Assembly: GCA_964019155.1 (NCBI GenBank)
Contig: OZ025242.1
Coordinates: 61,861,156 to 61,925,155 of the forward strand
Length of the DNA stretch: 64,000 nucleotides
Direction of reading: 5' to 3'
From: Osedax fenrisi
Taxonomy: Eukaryota; Annelida; Polychaeta; Sabellida; Siboglinidae
Within the stretch, counting starts at the first letter, position 1; every line of letters begins with the position of its first letter. Position numbers and translations under genes: made by a program. Under the pieces are notes generated by a model. That model did not search any database, had not been told where the DNA came from, and saw only the letters and a list, made by a program, of their open reading frames with translations. This document shows positions 23,281-36,339 of this stretch, piece after piece.

Positions 23281-23992
23281 CAATATTCAAAGTATATTTA
23301 TATATATATATATATCAAATATCATAATTTCGTTGATAAGGTATATATTTATAGATATTTTCTAAATGCAGAACATATATTGACTTAATACTTATATATA
23401 TATATATTAATATATAGTTATATACTTAATGTAAATCCTTTTAAAATTATGATTTATTATAATTATTTTGTAATATTTTAATAACATTTGTATTATAACG
23501 TAATTTTGTTTACAAATAATTGATCACCACGGAACTATTTTAAATAATGGTGGGGCTTTAGATTGTAGGATGCATTTATATATGTTTATTTCCTTACTAT
23601 ATGTGCAAAATAGCGTTAATATTTATAAATATTATATTGGAATAAATCTGTTAAAATAAATTTAAATAAATATTTTTAAAAATAGGTCAAATGTAACCAA
23701 TTATCATAGAGAAATACATTATTGACCAATCAGAATAGTGAAAATAATTTAAAATACTAAAATAGATCTGTTATTAAAGTCTATATTATTGCATTTTAAC
23801 GATATATTGTATCATTATCTAATTATAATAATGATAATTGCTATTCATTAATTATATATAAATGTATATTAATATAAAAAAGACGTATAAAAGAAGTAAC
23901 AAATGAAGACAAAAACGGGCCTCTTTGTTTTAAAATTAATATTTTTTGTATTCAGTGTTCGGGCCTGAGGTTATAGGAGGTCTTGCTATAGG

Positions 23993-24755
23993 TATGTCAC
24001 CTACACTGCATGTGTGTGTAAATCATTACACTGTAAATGTATTTATGTGGATGTTTTTTTGCAATTCAGTATGCAACAATTCACAGATGTAAGTAAGTAT
24101 GTAGTATTAATAGCAGTTACTGAATTAGTTTGATTAATTTATTAATCTTAATAATTAATGATAAAATAACAAATAATTTTAAAAATTAAGTTAATTTCAA
24201 TATAATAATAGTTAATTAATTACTAATAAATATAATAAATCGGTGAATAGTTTATAATAAACTTAATAATTAATAAAATAAAAAATAATTTTTAAAATTA
24301 AGTTAATTGTAACTTAATATATTATTATAATAAATTAATAATTCGTTAATAATAAACAGTAGAATTAAATATTAGTATAAATCGTATATTTATTATAATA
24401 TAACCTTTAGCTATTTTTGTGATCAATTGAGACATATAGGCCTAAAATGTATTATTAATAAAATATTAAATGATGTTTATATGTTGTCAGTTAAATAATA
24501 AATAATAACAATTCATATCCTAGCGAGTAAAATATTAAATTTATAATAGAGAGTAATTTATAGTTTATTATTTAAATTTAAAATTGATTTGTTTATATCG
24601 AAATTATCTAATAGATAGTATATCTGATAAACTGTATTATGATAGTAGGATAAATATAGAATAAATAATTTATTTGCTTTTATTAGAAGATTATTTATTT
24701 TTTCCAATACAAATTATATAGGTAAAATTAGAGTTTTTTTTTAAATTTCATATAT
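23993..24755. other. AT-rich DNA
   Basis: No feature recognised. Confidence 0.6.
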
Positions 24756-25900
24756 ATTTCATGGTTACTATACGCGTCGAGCCTATTCGCAATCGAGCCT
24801 CTCCATATCGAGCCTATTCTAATCGAGCCTAATACACGTCGAGCCTATTATCAATCGAGCCTCTCCATACCGAGCCTATACTAATCAGTAAATCAGTTAC
24901 TAGCGAGCCTATACTAATCGTTCCTAGTTATATATAATATATATATATTCAAATAATATTGTTTTATACTATTTTATAAGATACTTTGTTATAATAAATT
25001 TGATTTCACAGAGTATATTTTTCTTATTTATATTAACACAGATTAATAGATTTAAACGTGGATGAAGTCATTTAGGACGACTTATTTTATGTATATCTCG
25101 ATTAAGTCAGCATACATTACTGTAATGATTACACAAATAACACACAACATTTAAAACTGTATAGTATATAATATGCATATGTACAGTGTATACGTATAAT
25201 ATATGTATAGTAACCTAGAAGAAATAATGAATTATTTTATTATAAATAATTTTATTTTAAATATAAACAAATTATTATTAAGTTAGAAATAACTTAATAA
25301 TATTTGAAATATTTTACGCACATAGGGTACCAATATATTTTTTGAAAGCCCGTTAAATTTCAATTAGATGTAATAGATAATATGTGTATAATAAGATAAC
25401 ATAATGATAAGCTAACTGTTATAGTAAGGATACTAATGAATTATATTTGTTATAAATTGTATTTCAAATAAAAATATAATACAAATTATTATTATTATAA
25501 ATAACTTAATTATAATTATAATATTATACGTACATAGGGTTACTATATAGTTTCTGAAAGCCCGTTTAATTTCAATTAGAAGCAATGGATAACATTTGTA
25601 CAATAATATAAGAACAAACTAAGTAAACTGTTATAGTAAGGATACTAATGAATTATTTTTCTTATAAATGTTATTTCCATTAGAATGTATATAATTTATT
25701 ATTAAGTTAAACATAACTTAATTATACTTAGAATATTATAAATACATAGTAAATCGACAAAGTTGTATAATATAAACCAAAAAATAATAGTAGTATTTTA
25801 AATATATATTATATTTATTTTTATAATTAAATAAGACTATTTACATAATAAATATATCAAATATATTATAATATAATCAGCGAGTTAGCCTAATGCCTTA

Positions 25901-25979
25901 GGTGACCATGGTTAGAGTGTTGGATTACAAATCTATAGATATTTTTACTCTGAGATGTCACGAGTTCGAGTCCCAGTCA
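25901..25979 (+). other. tRNA-like sequence in left arm of fold-back element
   Basis: GGTGACCATGGTTAGAGTG resembles a D-arm/A-box, TTGGATTACAAATCTA an anticodon-arm-like hairpin, and GAGTTCGAGTCCC the B-box/T-loop. The segment between them is long, as in Ser/Leu-type tRNAs. The T-stem and acceptor do not pair properly, so it is a tRNA-derived SINE or degenerate tRNA, not a working tRNA. Confidence 0.55.
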
Positions 25980-26541
25980 ATGTATTTTATAATTTTTTTT
26001 TATCTTTAAATATATAATTGTATTTTTTAATATATTATACAACATAAATTAATTCATAATTATGAATACTATTAATATTATTTTTAATTATCTTATTTGA
26101 ATAAATTACTAATAATGTATATATTATTTTTTAAATCTTATTATATATATAAATCATTAACGTCACTGATACATTATTATCTATTGTACACTACCATGTA
26201 TAACACTATTACAAGTATACATTCAATTAATATTATATTTACCTTTATATTATATAATAGCATCGAATGTATTGTGACTGTGAATGCATCATCATATCAT
26301 ATACAGTCACATAGATTTAGAGAAACATATTTATCTAAGTATATTTAATATTTGTATTAATATTTAATAATTAAACTATGCATAATAATATTGGATGTTG
26401 AACATACATTAGTAATTTATTCAAATAAGATAATTAAAAATAATATTAATAGTATTCATAATTATGAATTAATTTATGTTGTATAATATATTAAAAAATA
26501 CAATTATATATTTAAAGATAACAAAAAATTATAAAATACAT

Positions 26542-26620
26542 TGACTGGGACTCGAACTCGTGACATCTCAGAGTAAAAATATCTATAGATTTGTAATCCA
26601 ACACTCTAACCATGGTCACC
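26542..26620 (-). other. tRNA-like sequence in right arm (inverted copy)
   Basis: Reverse-complement counterpart of 25901-25979, with the same B-box (CTCGAACTC on the plus strand) and A-box regions almost unchanged. One difference seen nearby is TGCATTAG against TGCCTTAG. Confidence 0.55.
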
Positions 26621-27040
26621 TAATGCATTAGGCTAACTCGCTGATTATATTATAATATATTTGATATATTTATTATGTGAATATTCTTATTTAATTATAA
26701 AAATAAATATAATATATATTTAAAATAATACTATTATTTTTTGGTTTATATTATACAACTCTGTCGATTTACTATGTATTTATAATATTCGAATTATAAT
26801 TAAGTTACTTTTAACTTAGTAATAAATTGTATACATTCTAATGGAAATAACATTTATAAGAAAAATAATTCATTAGTATCCTTAACACTGTTTAAGGCTT
26901 AACAGTAACCTATAACAGTTTACTTAGTTTGGTCTTATATTATTGTACACATATTATCCATTGCTTCTAATTGAAATTAAACGGGCTTTCAGAAACTACC
27001 CAGCAAACATTAACAGCATCATAACATCCTAATAACAGCC

Positions 27041-27510
27041 TCATAAAAAACAGCCTAATGTGTAGACAGATGCTGTTATATGAGGCAGTTATGAGGATGT
27101 TATGAGGCTGTTGTGAGGATGTTATGAGGCAGTAATTAGGCTGTTATATGAAGCAGTTATTAGGCTGTTATATGATGATGTTATGAGGCAGTAATTAGGC
27201 TGTTATATGAAGCAGTTATTAGGCTGTTATATTAGGCAGTTATTAGGCTGTTATATGATGATGTTATGAAGCTGTAAATTGGCTGTTATATTAGGCAGTT
27301 ATTAGACTGCTATATGATGATGTTATGAGGCTGTAAATTAGCTGTTATATTAGGCAGTTATTAGGCTGTTATATGATGATGTTATGAAGCTGTAAATTGG
27401 CTATTATATGATGATTTTATGAGGCTGTAGTTAAGCTGTTATAAGGGTATTAATGATAATGTTATAAGGCTATACTTAGGCTGTTATATTATGCATTTAT
27501 GAGGATATTA
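27041..27510. repeat. Left subterminal minisatellite of TA element
   Basis: About twenty degenerate units of TTATGAGG/TTAGGCTG with spacing near 24-30 bp, such as GGCTGTTATATGAGGCAG. The first 45 bases of the element carry the same motif in the opposite orientation. Confidence 0.8.
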
Positions 27511-28114
27511 TATGATGATATATTATTAAAGTCTTTAGAAATGTATACTTTTAGGCCAAATGAGGAGTACAACTCAATAAACGGTTTTACACTTTATTTG
27601 GGGGAAAACAAATACACTACTTAATAACACCTAATTAGATACATTTAAAAAACCTTTCTAATTATATATTGTTAAGTTGTTAAGAATATTATTAGGTTTA
27701 ATGAATAAGCTTTTTAGGTATTGGTCATATTTATTAAGAAATCGGGCAGTGCATCTGCGATGTTTTAGGGGCGACCTATAAGTGCCATTCAAGTTCAATG
27801 CATCGCGTGGTGAAGTAATTACATGGACCAATCAGGAATACGTATTCCTTAGGTGCACGCAGTACGCGACACACTTAATGCGTGCGTCAAACTATATATC
27901 GTGAGACAGTAAACATATTATATAATAGTTGTCCGATATATAGTTCGACATACAATATGAATAGCCCATTATATGCGTTTACATAGTGGGGTGTTGTATA
28001 CAACATATATTACATAACATATACTAAGTGGCAAATAATGTAATAATAATTGCCTCCAGCATAGCTGAGCAACGTTAAACACATCTGAACGCATGTAGCG
28101 TCGACCGACAATAT

Positions 28115-29830
28115 AATGTCCCAATGTAAAAGTCGGCATGACTACATTTTCACATTATATTCCTATTCCAGGCAGAATATTTATTCCACGATCTATTAAA
28201 TACACAATATAATATAAGGTTGCATATTGCATCATGCTACTAGCATGTATCTAAGAGGGCTTCACGGAGATTCCATGATAATCACAAAGGAAGCACCGAC
28301 TGCTATTTTTATATCTAAGGCTCCATGTCAATGATTATCATGGACTGATGTAGTTATCTCGAAGCCGACCCATTCAGATGTGGACTGAGTGATTTTTATT
28401 TAAGTAAATATATAGTTGATATAGTCGCAAGTATAAATATTTGCTAACATAGTTGTTATCTCGAAGGTGAAAGTATATGGACTGCTGTTGTTCATCTTGA
28501 AAAAGCAAGTCAATGATAATCATGGGCTGCTGTTGTCATCTAAATGGATATATAATATATATAAATAAGGTTATAAGTAAACTTATATATATATAATATA
28601 AAGTAATAGGTTTGTGTATAGTTTTTGATATATATTTATATGTATTAGCTCTCATTATAATTTTATTGTATTAGCATGAGAGTGGCTTTGAAGATAATAA
28701 AATAACAACAATATATACAAATGAATCATAACCTATGAAAATATGACCACTTCTTTACTTACTAAATGACACTTACATTCTAGCTTATATGAGGAAGATA
28801 TATTTTATGTGTTATAACATTATGACTTATAACGCTTAATCTTGTTGACTGTACAATGCACAGTTTGCATTTTAGCCGTTGATTTCAAAATACGTGTTCC
28901 ATTGCTAACAACCTATATCCACTTATATATACATATAAATGTCTATAAAGAAACATACGTCAAGCTTGCCAATAAAATATGATAACTAAATACAAAATGT
29001 TACCTACAATATTAGTAATTTATAAGATTAAATTACAATATAATATCCCAATATAAAAGTTGGCATAACTAAATTGTCTCATTACATTCCTTCAGGCGGA
29101 ATATTTATTATACGATCTATTAAATACATAATATAATATAAGATTGCATATATAATAATGCTACTAGCTTGATCAGTCAGCATCTAATGAAGGCTTCACT
29201 TAGATTTTATATTCATCGTGAAGGCGTCACAGACTGCTAGTGTTATCTATAAGGCACCATGTCATTGATTATCACCGAATACTATTGTCATCTTGAAGGC
29301 GACACAGCACTAAATATCATGAACTGCTGTTGATGAATTGAGTTTATATTTAACCAAATATATAGTTGAAAGTATAAATATTTGCTAACGTTATTGTTAT
29401 CTCGACTAGAAAGGTTACGGAAATATATTGTCATCTCTAAGCTGGTATCATAGAAGGCGGACATGGGCTTCTGCATTAATATTGAAGGTGTTATGTCACA
29501 GAATATCATGGACTGCTGTTGAATGATTTATTTTTGTAAGCAAATATATCTATATACGACATTATACGACAAATATAAAGTAGAAATAGTCGTAAGTATA
29601 AAGTAATAATATTTTCTAACGTATTTGTTATCTCGAAGGCGAAAGTATATGGACTGCTCGTGTTCATCTTGAAGGTGTCATGTCAATGATAATCAAGGAC
29701 TGCTGTTGTAATATAGATGAATGTATAATATATATAAATAAGATTATAAGTAAACTTATATATTTAATAAAAATTAATAGGTTTGCATTATAGTTTAAAA
29801 TGTTTGATATATGATTATATGTATAGCTCT
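28115..29830. repeat. Diverged direct repeats inside TA element
   Basis: 28130-28270 matches 29040-29170 (marker CGATCTATTAAATACA). 28425-28610 matches 29585-29775, and partly 29330-29520 (markers GCTAACATAGTTGTTATCTC and TGGACTGCTGTTG). A GC-richer block at 27740-28140 has no counterpart and no open frame. Confidence 0.65.
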
Positions 29831-30701
29831 GGTTATAATCTGTAGTATCCATAAGTCAAGCTATCAATAAAAAATAAGATAGCTAAATACATTATTTTAT
29901 TATTGAGTAAGTAATTTATAAGATAATAAAATCACTACCAATATACTAGTTCTAGCCATAAACATAGTCATACCCACATCATCAACACTTTTAAATCATA
30001 GGCTATCTTGCTAGAATAAATATCAAATATACTATATTTAATATAAACAGCATCATAAGAATATGCATTGTGTAATATGAATGTACTGAATGTAAAACAC
30101 AAATATTTAGTTGGTAATATAAATTTAAATACTAAATCATATGAATATATCATAAAAGTAATTATACCTATATAATATAGGAGATTAAAAATAGGATTTT
30201 AGCACAAATATGTATGCTAAAATATATAAACATATTTAATATTTAATATTGTACTTCAAATTATAAATAAATTATAAAATATATATATATATATATTTAT
30301 AGATTGTCTATTAGATAATAAAATATATATACATTTACTATAGTAATATAATACTATATTATATAATAACTATATAATTTATTAGTGTATTACATATGGA
30401 TTCCAATGATCTCGTACGAAGTGATCGTGATATCGTCAATATTGGTGATCTTGCACAATGTTAATTTAAATAATTATTCACTCCACACGTGATCACTGAT
30501 TACCTTACATATTATATAGTATATAATATAGGTTAATTAATATTAATATTTAAAAAAAGTAATCAATTATAAATGGTATCCTAGTTATAATCGTAAATAT
30601 TAAAAATAGAATCGCGTGAGAGTTCTAAATAAAAAAGTTACAGTTTTAAATAGATTTTATATTTTCATAATTATTATACTTTCAAAGTAACTTTGATAGT
30701 G

Positions 30702-30703
<2 letters not shown>

Positions 30704-30792
<89 letters not shown>
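30704..30792. repeat. (AT)n microsatellite, about 89 bp
   Basis: Uninterrupted AT dinucleotide run within the TA element. Confidence 0.95.
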
Positions 30793-30797
<5 letters not shown>

Positions 30798-31338
30798 AAT
30801 ATAGTAGGTATAATCATTATACTAATCATAAGTATACTATAATGAATACAATATAATAAACAAATTACTAGAATATATACTTCTACTATTAAATATATTT
30901 AATTATTAAATTTTAATATAATATAATATAATATTATATTATTATAATAATGATATCATATAATATATATAAAATAATAATTTAGGAATAATATTTATGA
31001 ACATATAAAATGTATACGCAATTTAGTGATCTATTTAGAACTGTCTAATTCGTTATTTAAAGCTCTTACGCGATTCTAATTTTAAATATATACTTCTACA
31101 ACTCTGATAACACAAGTTATTCATGTATAACGTAATTAAGTGTATTATAAATAATCACATATACATAAATAAAATAAAATATTGACTATACTATAGTACT
31201 ACTTGAATATTATAATTAAATTTAATTTAACATTATCATAATGTTAAAAGTTTCAACCCAGGTTTCAATATGAAACCGAATGTTTTAATAATAATTATGA
31301 TAAAATAAAGTATTTTTTATCAAAATTAAATAACTCTT

Positions 31339-31650
31339 AGGAATGCCAGTAATCTCTTACGAGGTAATTTCGTACGACTTATTTAGTAATCTCGTACGAC
31401 TTATTTAGTAATCTCGTACGACTTATTTAGTAATCTCGTACGACTTATTAAATTTAATTTATTTCATAATTATACAGTTCTTATACGAATATAGAAAATA
31501 CAATAATATAATACAATATATGATATCAATATATACTAAGTTATTATATATAATCGTATACAAACTGTATTATTATGAAATAAATTACATTTAACAAGTC
31601 GTGCGAAATTACTCGTACGAGATTACCTCGTACGAGGTTACTGGCTACCT
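31339..31650. mobile_element. MITE with CTCGTACGA-repeat ends
   Basis: About 312 bp. Left end GCCAGTAATCTCTTACGAGG, then repeated TAATCTCGTACGACTTATT; right end inward GCCAGTAACCTCGTACGAGG. The imperfect ends are built from the same 8-mer TCGTACGA. No target duplication identified. Confidence 0.7.
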
Positions 31651-31787
31651 TACAATATCGTATTATAATAATTATATTATAATTTATAATAATTATTATG
31701 ATTATTATAATTATTATTATAATTATTATATAAATTATTATAATAATACGATATTTAATTATTAAATTAATAATATTAAGGATATTT

Positions 31788-32045
31788 AGGAATGCCAGTA
31801 ATATCGTACGAGGTAATTTCGTACGACTTATTTAGTAATCTCGTACGACTTATTAAATTAAATTTATTTCATAATTATTATAATTATATATATTTATAAC
31901 TACATTATTTAGTAAATACAATTAAAATAATTATTATTTTATGAAGGATATTAATAATTAATATCCTAAATATGGTAGCCAGTAACCTAGTACGAGGTAA
32001 TCTCGTACGAGTAATTTCGTACGACTTGTTAAGTTTAATTTATTT
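31788..32045. mobile_element. Broken copies of the CTCGTACGA MITE
   Basis: A left end at 31791-31855 and a second same-direction end at 31975-32035, each with CCAGTAA and TCGTACGA motifs. No matching opposite ends, so copies are truncated or rearranged. Confidence 0.6.
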
Positions 32046-32663
32046 CATAATAATACAGTTTTTATACGATTATATATAATAACTTATTATATATTGATAT
32101 CATATATTATATTATATATATTCGTATAAGAACTGTATAATTATTATAAAGTTCTTATACGAATATATATTAATATCCTTCATAAAATAATAATTATTTT
32201 AATTGTATTTACTAAATAATGTAGTTATAAATATATTGTATATATATATTCTATGAGTTATTTAATTATGATAATACACTTTATTTTATCATAATTATTA
32301 TTAAAACGTTTGGTTTCGTGTTGAAACTTTTAATAATTATAAATAAATTTATTTTTTAAATAACTTAAATACTAAACTAATATATAGCTACAACGGTATA
32401 TACAATTATATTAATATATAATATAATATTATGTCTACTTACTATTTTGTTGAGCCACTTTATTGTCTTATAAATTGAATTAAATGATATAGGAAAACTT
32501 TATATTACAATTTAAATTTTAAATTATATTTTTTGTAATTATCTTTGATTATAATCTTTGTATATTACAGAATACAGTATACAAACAGAATTATTTAAAT
32601 GCATAGATCTGTATTTTACATTGTAAACTATAAATCTATGGTGAAACACATCTTTATGCTATC

Positions 32664-32695
32664 CATATATATATATAATATATATATAATATATA

Positions 32696-32748
<53 letters not shown>
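32664..32748. repeat. (AT)n run inside a hairpin
   Basis: The run is bracketed by AAACTATAAATCTATGG (32625-32642) and its inverse (32747-32763), giving a cruciform-capable structure. Confidence 0.75.
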
Positions 32749-32749
<1 letters not shown>

Positions 32750-32829
32750 ATAGATTTATAGTTTATAGTTTAAAAATATATGTATATAGCCCATAGAGAA
32801 ATTTCTGAAATTTCTCTCTAGTTCTGTGA

Positions 32830-33665
32830 TATAGCCTTACCCGACTGTGTTTATGAAATGTATGTAGGTTATTATGAGGATATTACCATAATGCTGTTAT
32901 GATTCTGTTATGAGGCTGTTTTTATATAATTTATGTAGGCTATTATAAGGATATTATCATATTGCTGTTATGAGTCTGTTTTTATATAATTTATGAGGAT
33001 ATTACCATAATTCTGTTATGAGTCTGTTATGAGGCTGTTTTTATAGAATTAATGTAGGCTATTATGAGGATATTACCATAATTCTGTTATGAGTGTGTTA
33101 TGAGGCTGCTTTTATATAATTTATGTAGGCTGTTATGAGGATATTATCATATTACTGTTATGAGTCTGTTATGAAGCTGTTTTTATATAATTTATGAGGA
33201 TATTACCATAATTCTGTTATGAGTCTGTTATGAGGCTGCTTTTATATAATTTATGTAGGCTGTTATGAGGATATTATCATATTACTGTTATGAGTCTGTT
33301 ATGAAGCTGTTTTTATATAATTTATGAGGATATTACCATAATTATGTTATGAGTCTGTTATGAGTCTGTATGAGGCTGTTTTTATAGAATTTATGTAGGC
33401 TATTATGAGGATATTACCATAATGCTGTTATGAGTCTGATATTAGGCTGTTTTATATATAATTTATGAGGATATTATCATAATGCTGTTATGAGTCTGTA
33501 TTTATAGAATTTATGTAGGCTGTTATGAGGATATTACCATAATGCTGTTATGAGTCTGATATTAGGCTGTTTTTTTTCATAAGATCCTGTTATGAAGCAG
33601 ATATGAGGCTGTAATTTTAGAATATGCTGTTTTAAGGCTGTTATGTTGTTATGAGTCTGTTATGA
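32830..33665. repeat. Right subterminal minisatellite of TA element
   Basis: Higher-order repeat: a unit of about 75-90 bp (GAGGATATTACCATAATGCTG, TTATGAGTCTG, GGCTGTTTTTATATAATTTATG) repeated roughly ten times, with pairs near 33110-33230 and 33230-33350 almost identical. Confidence 0.85.
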
Positions 33666-34652
33666 AGCTGTTAATGTTTGCTGGGTATATAGTAACCCTA
33701 TGTACGTATAATATTATAATTATAATTAAGTTATTTATAATAATAATAATTTGTATTATATTTTATTTGAAATACAATTTATAACAAATATAATTCATTA
33801 GTATCCTTACTATAACAGTTTGCTTATCATTATGTTATCTTATTATACACATATTATCTATTACATCTAATTGAAATTTAACGGGCTTTCAAAAAATATA
33901 TTGGTACCCTATGTGCGTAAAATATTTCAAATATTATTAAGTTATTTCTAACTTAATAATAATTTGTTTATATTTAAAATAAAATTATTTATAATAAAAT
34001 AATTCATTATTTCTTCTAGGTTACTATACATATATTATACGAATACACTGTACATATGCATATTATATACTATACAGTTTTAAATGTTGTGTGTTATTTG
34101 TGTAATCATTACAGTAATGTATGCTGACTTAATCGAGATATACATAAAATAAGTCGTCCTAAATGACTTCATCCACGTTTAAATCTATTAATCTGTGTTA
34201 ATATAAGGGTGCACTATAATAAGAAAAATATACTCTGTGAAATCAAATTTATTATAACAAAGTATCTTATAAAATAGTATAAAACAATATTATTTGAATA
34301 TATATATTATATATAACTAGGAACGATTAGTATAGGCTCGCTAGTAACTGATTTACTAAATAGGCTCGATATGGAGAGGCTCGATTGAGAATAGGCTCGA
34401 CGTGTATTAGGCTCGATATGGAGAGTCTCGATTGCGAATAGGCTCGACGCGTATTGTTACCATATTTCATATCATATAGGTTAATCTAGTTAATATAATA
34501 ATTATAAATATATACCTATATTATATAGGCTATATCTTCCGATATTGCATTTATTTCTTAAGTTCGTAGCATCGCGACGATGCCGCATTTTTATATGTTT
34601 GGAGAAATATATATATAGATATATATTATATATATATATATTATATATAGGG

Positions 34653-34878
34653 TACCAGTAAACTCGGACCAGGTAAATTCGGATCAGGTAAACTCGGACC
34701 ACTCTTGAAATAAACTCGGACCACTTTTGAAGAAAATTCGGACCACTTTTATGCTTTAACCCATATTATAGAAGTATACTATATATAGTTATTTTAAACT
34801 GGTTCGAATATTCTTCAAAAGTGGTCCGAATTTTATTTCAAAAGTGGTCCGAGTTTACCTGGTCCGAGTTTACTGGTA
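34653..34878. mobile_element. 226-bp MITE with CTCGGACC ends
   Basis: Perfect 25-bp ends TACCAGTAAACTCGGACC.., followed by further AACTCGGACCACTTTTGA-type units in both arms, inserted in an (AT)n region. End design parallels the CTCGTACGA family. Confidence 0.85.
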
Positions 34879-34880
34879 TT

Positions 34881-34921
<41 letters not shown>

Positions 34922-36335
34922 ATTCTTTACGGGAACGGCTGACAATCAAAAATATACCTAATGGGCATACCTTTTTTTAACAATAGGTATCAATTTGAAA
35001 TTTTATATTATACTTAATTAATATATATAATATAATGTTCCATATTTGGTTTTATAAAATAATCATTAATGACAAATATACAAAATAATTGTCAACCTAA
35101 AAAAACCCACGCAAAGTATACCGGAATGGTATTCAATTTTATTCATGCATAATAAACACGAATGGGGTTACAATTAAGATTGCATATAATCCGCTACTAG
35201 GTATCCATTATTTATGATGAATCATATACTCTAGTTTCATATTATAATGAGAATATTCAATGCGCATGCGTTATTTTAATCATTGATGTAAATAAACTAT
35301 AATTTTAATTCATTTGAATATATTCATCTAAACAAGTTATACAGACAATTATATGTTAGTTTTTTATTAATATAATATTTTTAAATAATATATTTATAAA
35401 TTAAATTGTAAATTGAATTAACAGTTAATTATATACAACATTTTTAATATTATCTATATATTTTAAATTATTTAAAAAATACAATTTGAAATATTCAATA
35501 ATTGAATATAATATGTGTTTTTAAATCTGCTTTATATTATTAAATTTATTTTTCGTAATAATTATTAATACAATAATTTAATTTATAATAAATAATTGTG
35601 AATATTAAAGTTATAATAATAGTATTGTGAATAAAATATGGAAACTTTTTATTTTGATTACTCGAGTAACAGTATTAAATTAGATTTGAATTAATCAATA
35701 TATTAATAATATATTATATTATGTGCAAATCACATAACTAATAAACACCATACAAATACAATAACGCGATTTTAAACTCTAAATCTAAAACATGCTCACT
35801 AGACATATTTTAAATGTTGTGTATAATATTATATGAAATATAATTATAAAAATGATTATTGATAATTGTATAACATAAATTATTGTTAAATTTATAATAT
35901 TGTCAACTAGATAAATCATTTATTAAATTAATTTATATTAATTAAATAAATGATGTAATCATTACAGTAATGCTCAATTTACATTCTTAATATTTATTTA
36001 CTTATCATAATGATAATCATTATATATAATAAAAATTCATAATATAATAGTATTATTAATACACATAATATATTTACTATAATATTACTTGTTTAGTAAT
36101 GTATACATAATTGTTGATAATTATTTTATAATAATTTATTATAGTATAATTTTAAATATGATAATTTATTAACTATAAAATTAATAAAATCGTATTCATT
36201 TAGTGTTAAAATTATATTATTATGTTTAGTATATTATTATCTGTATAATCATATAGTGTTTAATAATTAATATTTATACATCATAATTATAGTATGATTT
36301 ATAACTTATATTTTAATAACATGTTTAGTATTAAT
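34879..36335. other. AT-rich DNA with (AT)n at 34884-34918
   Basis: Nothing else supported. A GCGCATGCG palindrome core occurs at 35261-35269 without other promoter-like context. Confidence 0.6.
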
Positions 36336-36339
36336 TACG

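Larger units (their letters stand above)
21224..23992. mobile_element. 2.75-kb TIR element with 7-bp target duplication
   Basis: Element 21231-23985. The ends are perfect 36-bp inverted repeats (21231-21266, 23950-23985), starting CAAGACCTCCTATAACCTC. Flanks are CTATAGG at 21224-21230 and 23986-23992. It codes for no transposase: only AT-rich DNA, a direct repeat of about 190 bp (21400-21560 and 21590-21750), a 72-73-bp tandem array, and a hairpin. A 7-bp duplication is unusual; P and Dada superfamilies are candidates, so superfamily is left open. Confidence 0.9.
31230..32340. repeat. Nested palindrome holding CTCGTACGA-type MITEs
   Basis: 31230-31340 is inverted at 32253-32340 (marker AATAATTATGATAAAATAAAG). 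Inside, 31893-31955 is inverted at 32168-32232. The block carries three MITE ends of one family, so repeated insertion and duplication have occurred here. Confidence 0.65.
26999..33685. mobile_element. 6.7-kb TA-inserting element nested in the fold-back arm
   Basis: Ends CCCAGCAAACATTAACAGC at 26999 and inverted at 33667-33685. The undisturbed left arm shows the pre-insertion sequence; comparison shows TA present once in the empty site and twice around the element, so it inserts at TA, as Tc1/mariner-type elements do. Both subterminal regions hold minisatellite-like GGCTGTTATGAGG repeats (27041-27500, 32830-33660). No transposase frame was found; non-autonomous. Confidence 0.88.
24761..34463. 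mobile_element. Fold-back element with 1.35-kb inverted arms, right arm interrupted
   Basis: Left arm 24761-26117; loop about 26118-26403; right arm 26404-26998 plus 33686-34463. Ends read ATGGTTACTATACGCGTCG on the left and ATGGTAACAATACGCGTCG inward from the right. ATTTC at 24756-24760 and 34464-34468 may be a 5-bp target duplication. Tips carry clustered CGAGCCTAT motifs (24776-24925, 34320-34446); inner arms carry three diverged direct repeats (marker ACATAGGGTTACT, AAGCCCGTTTAATTTC). No coding frame. Without the later insertion it would be about 3.0 kb. Superfamily unknown. Confidence 0.88.

Noticed and set aside
25901..25979. Functional tRNA gene
   Set aside because: Acceptor and T stems do not pair; kept only as a tRNA-like relic.
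30394..30516. Possible third MITE with ATCTCGTACGA near 30400
   Set aside because: Only one motif resembles the family and the supposed right end matches poorly.
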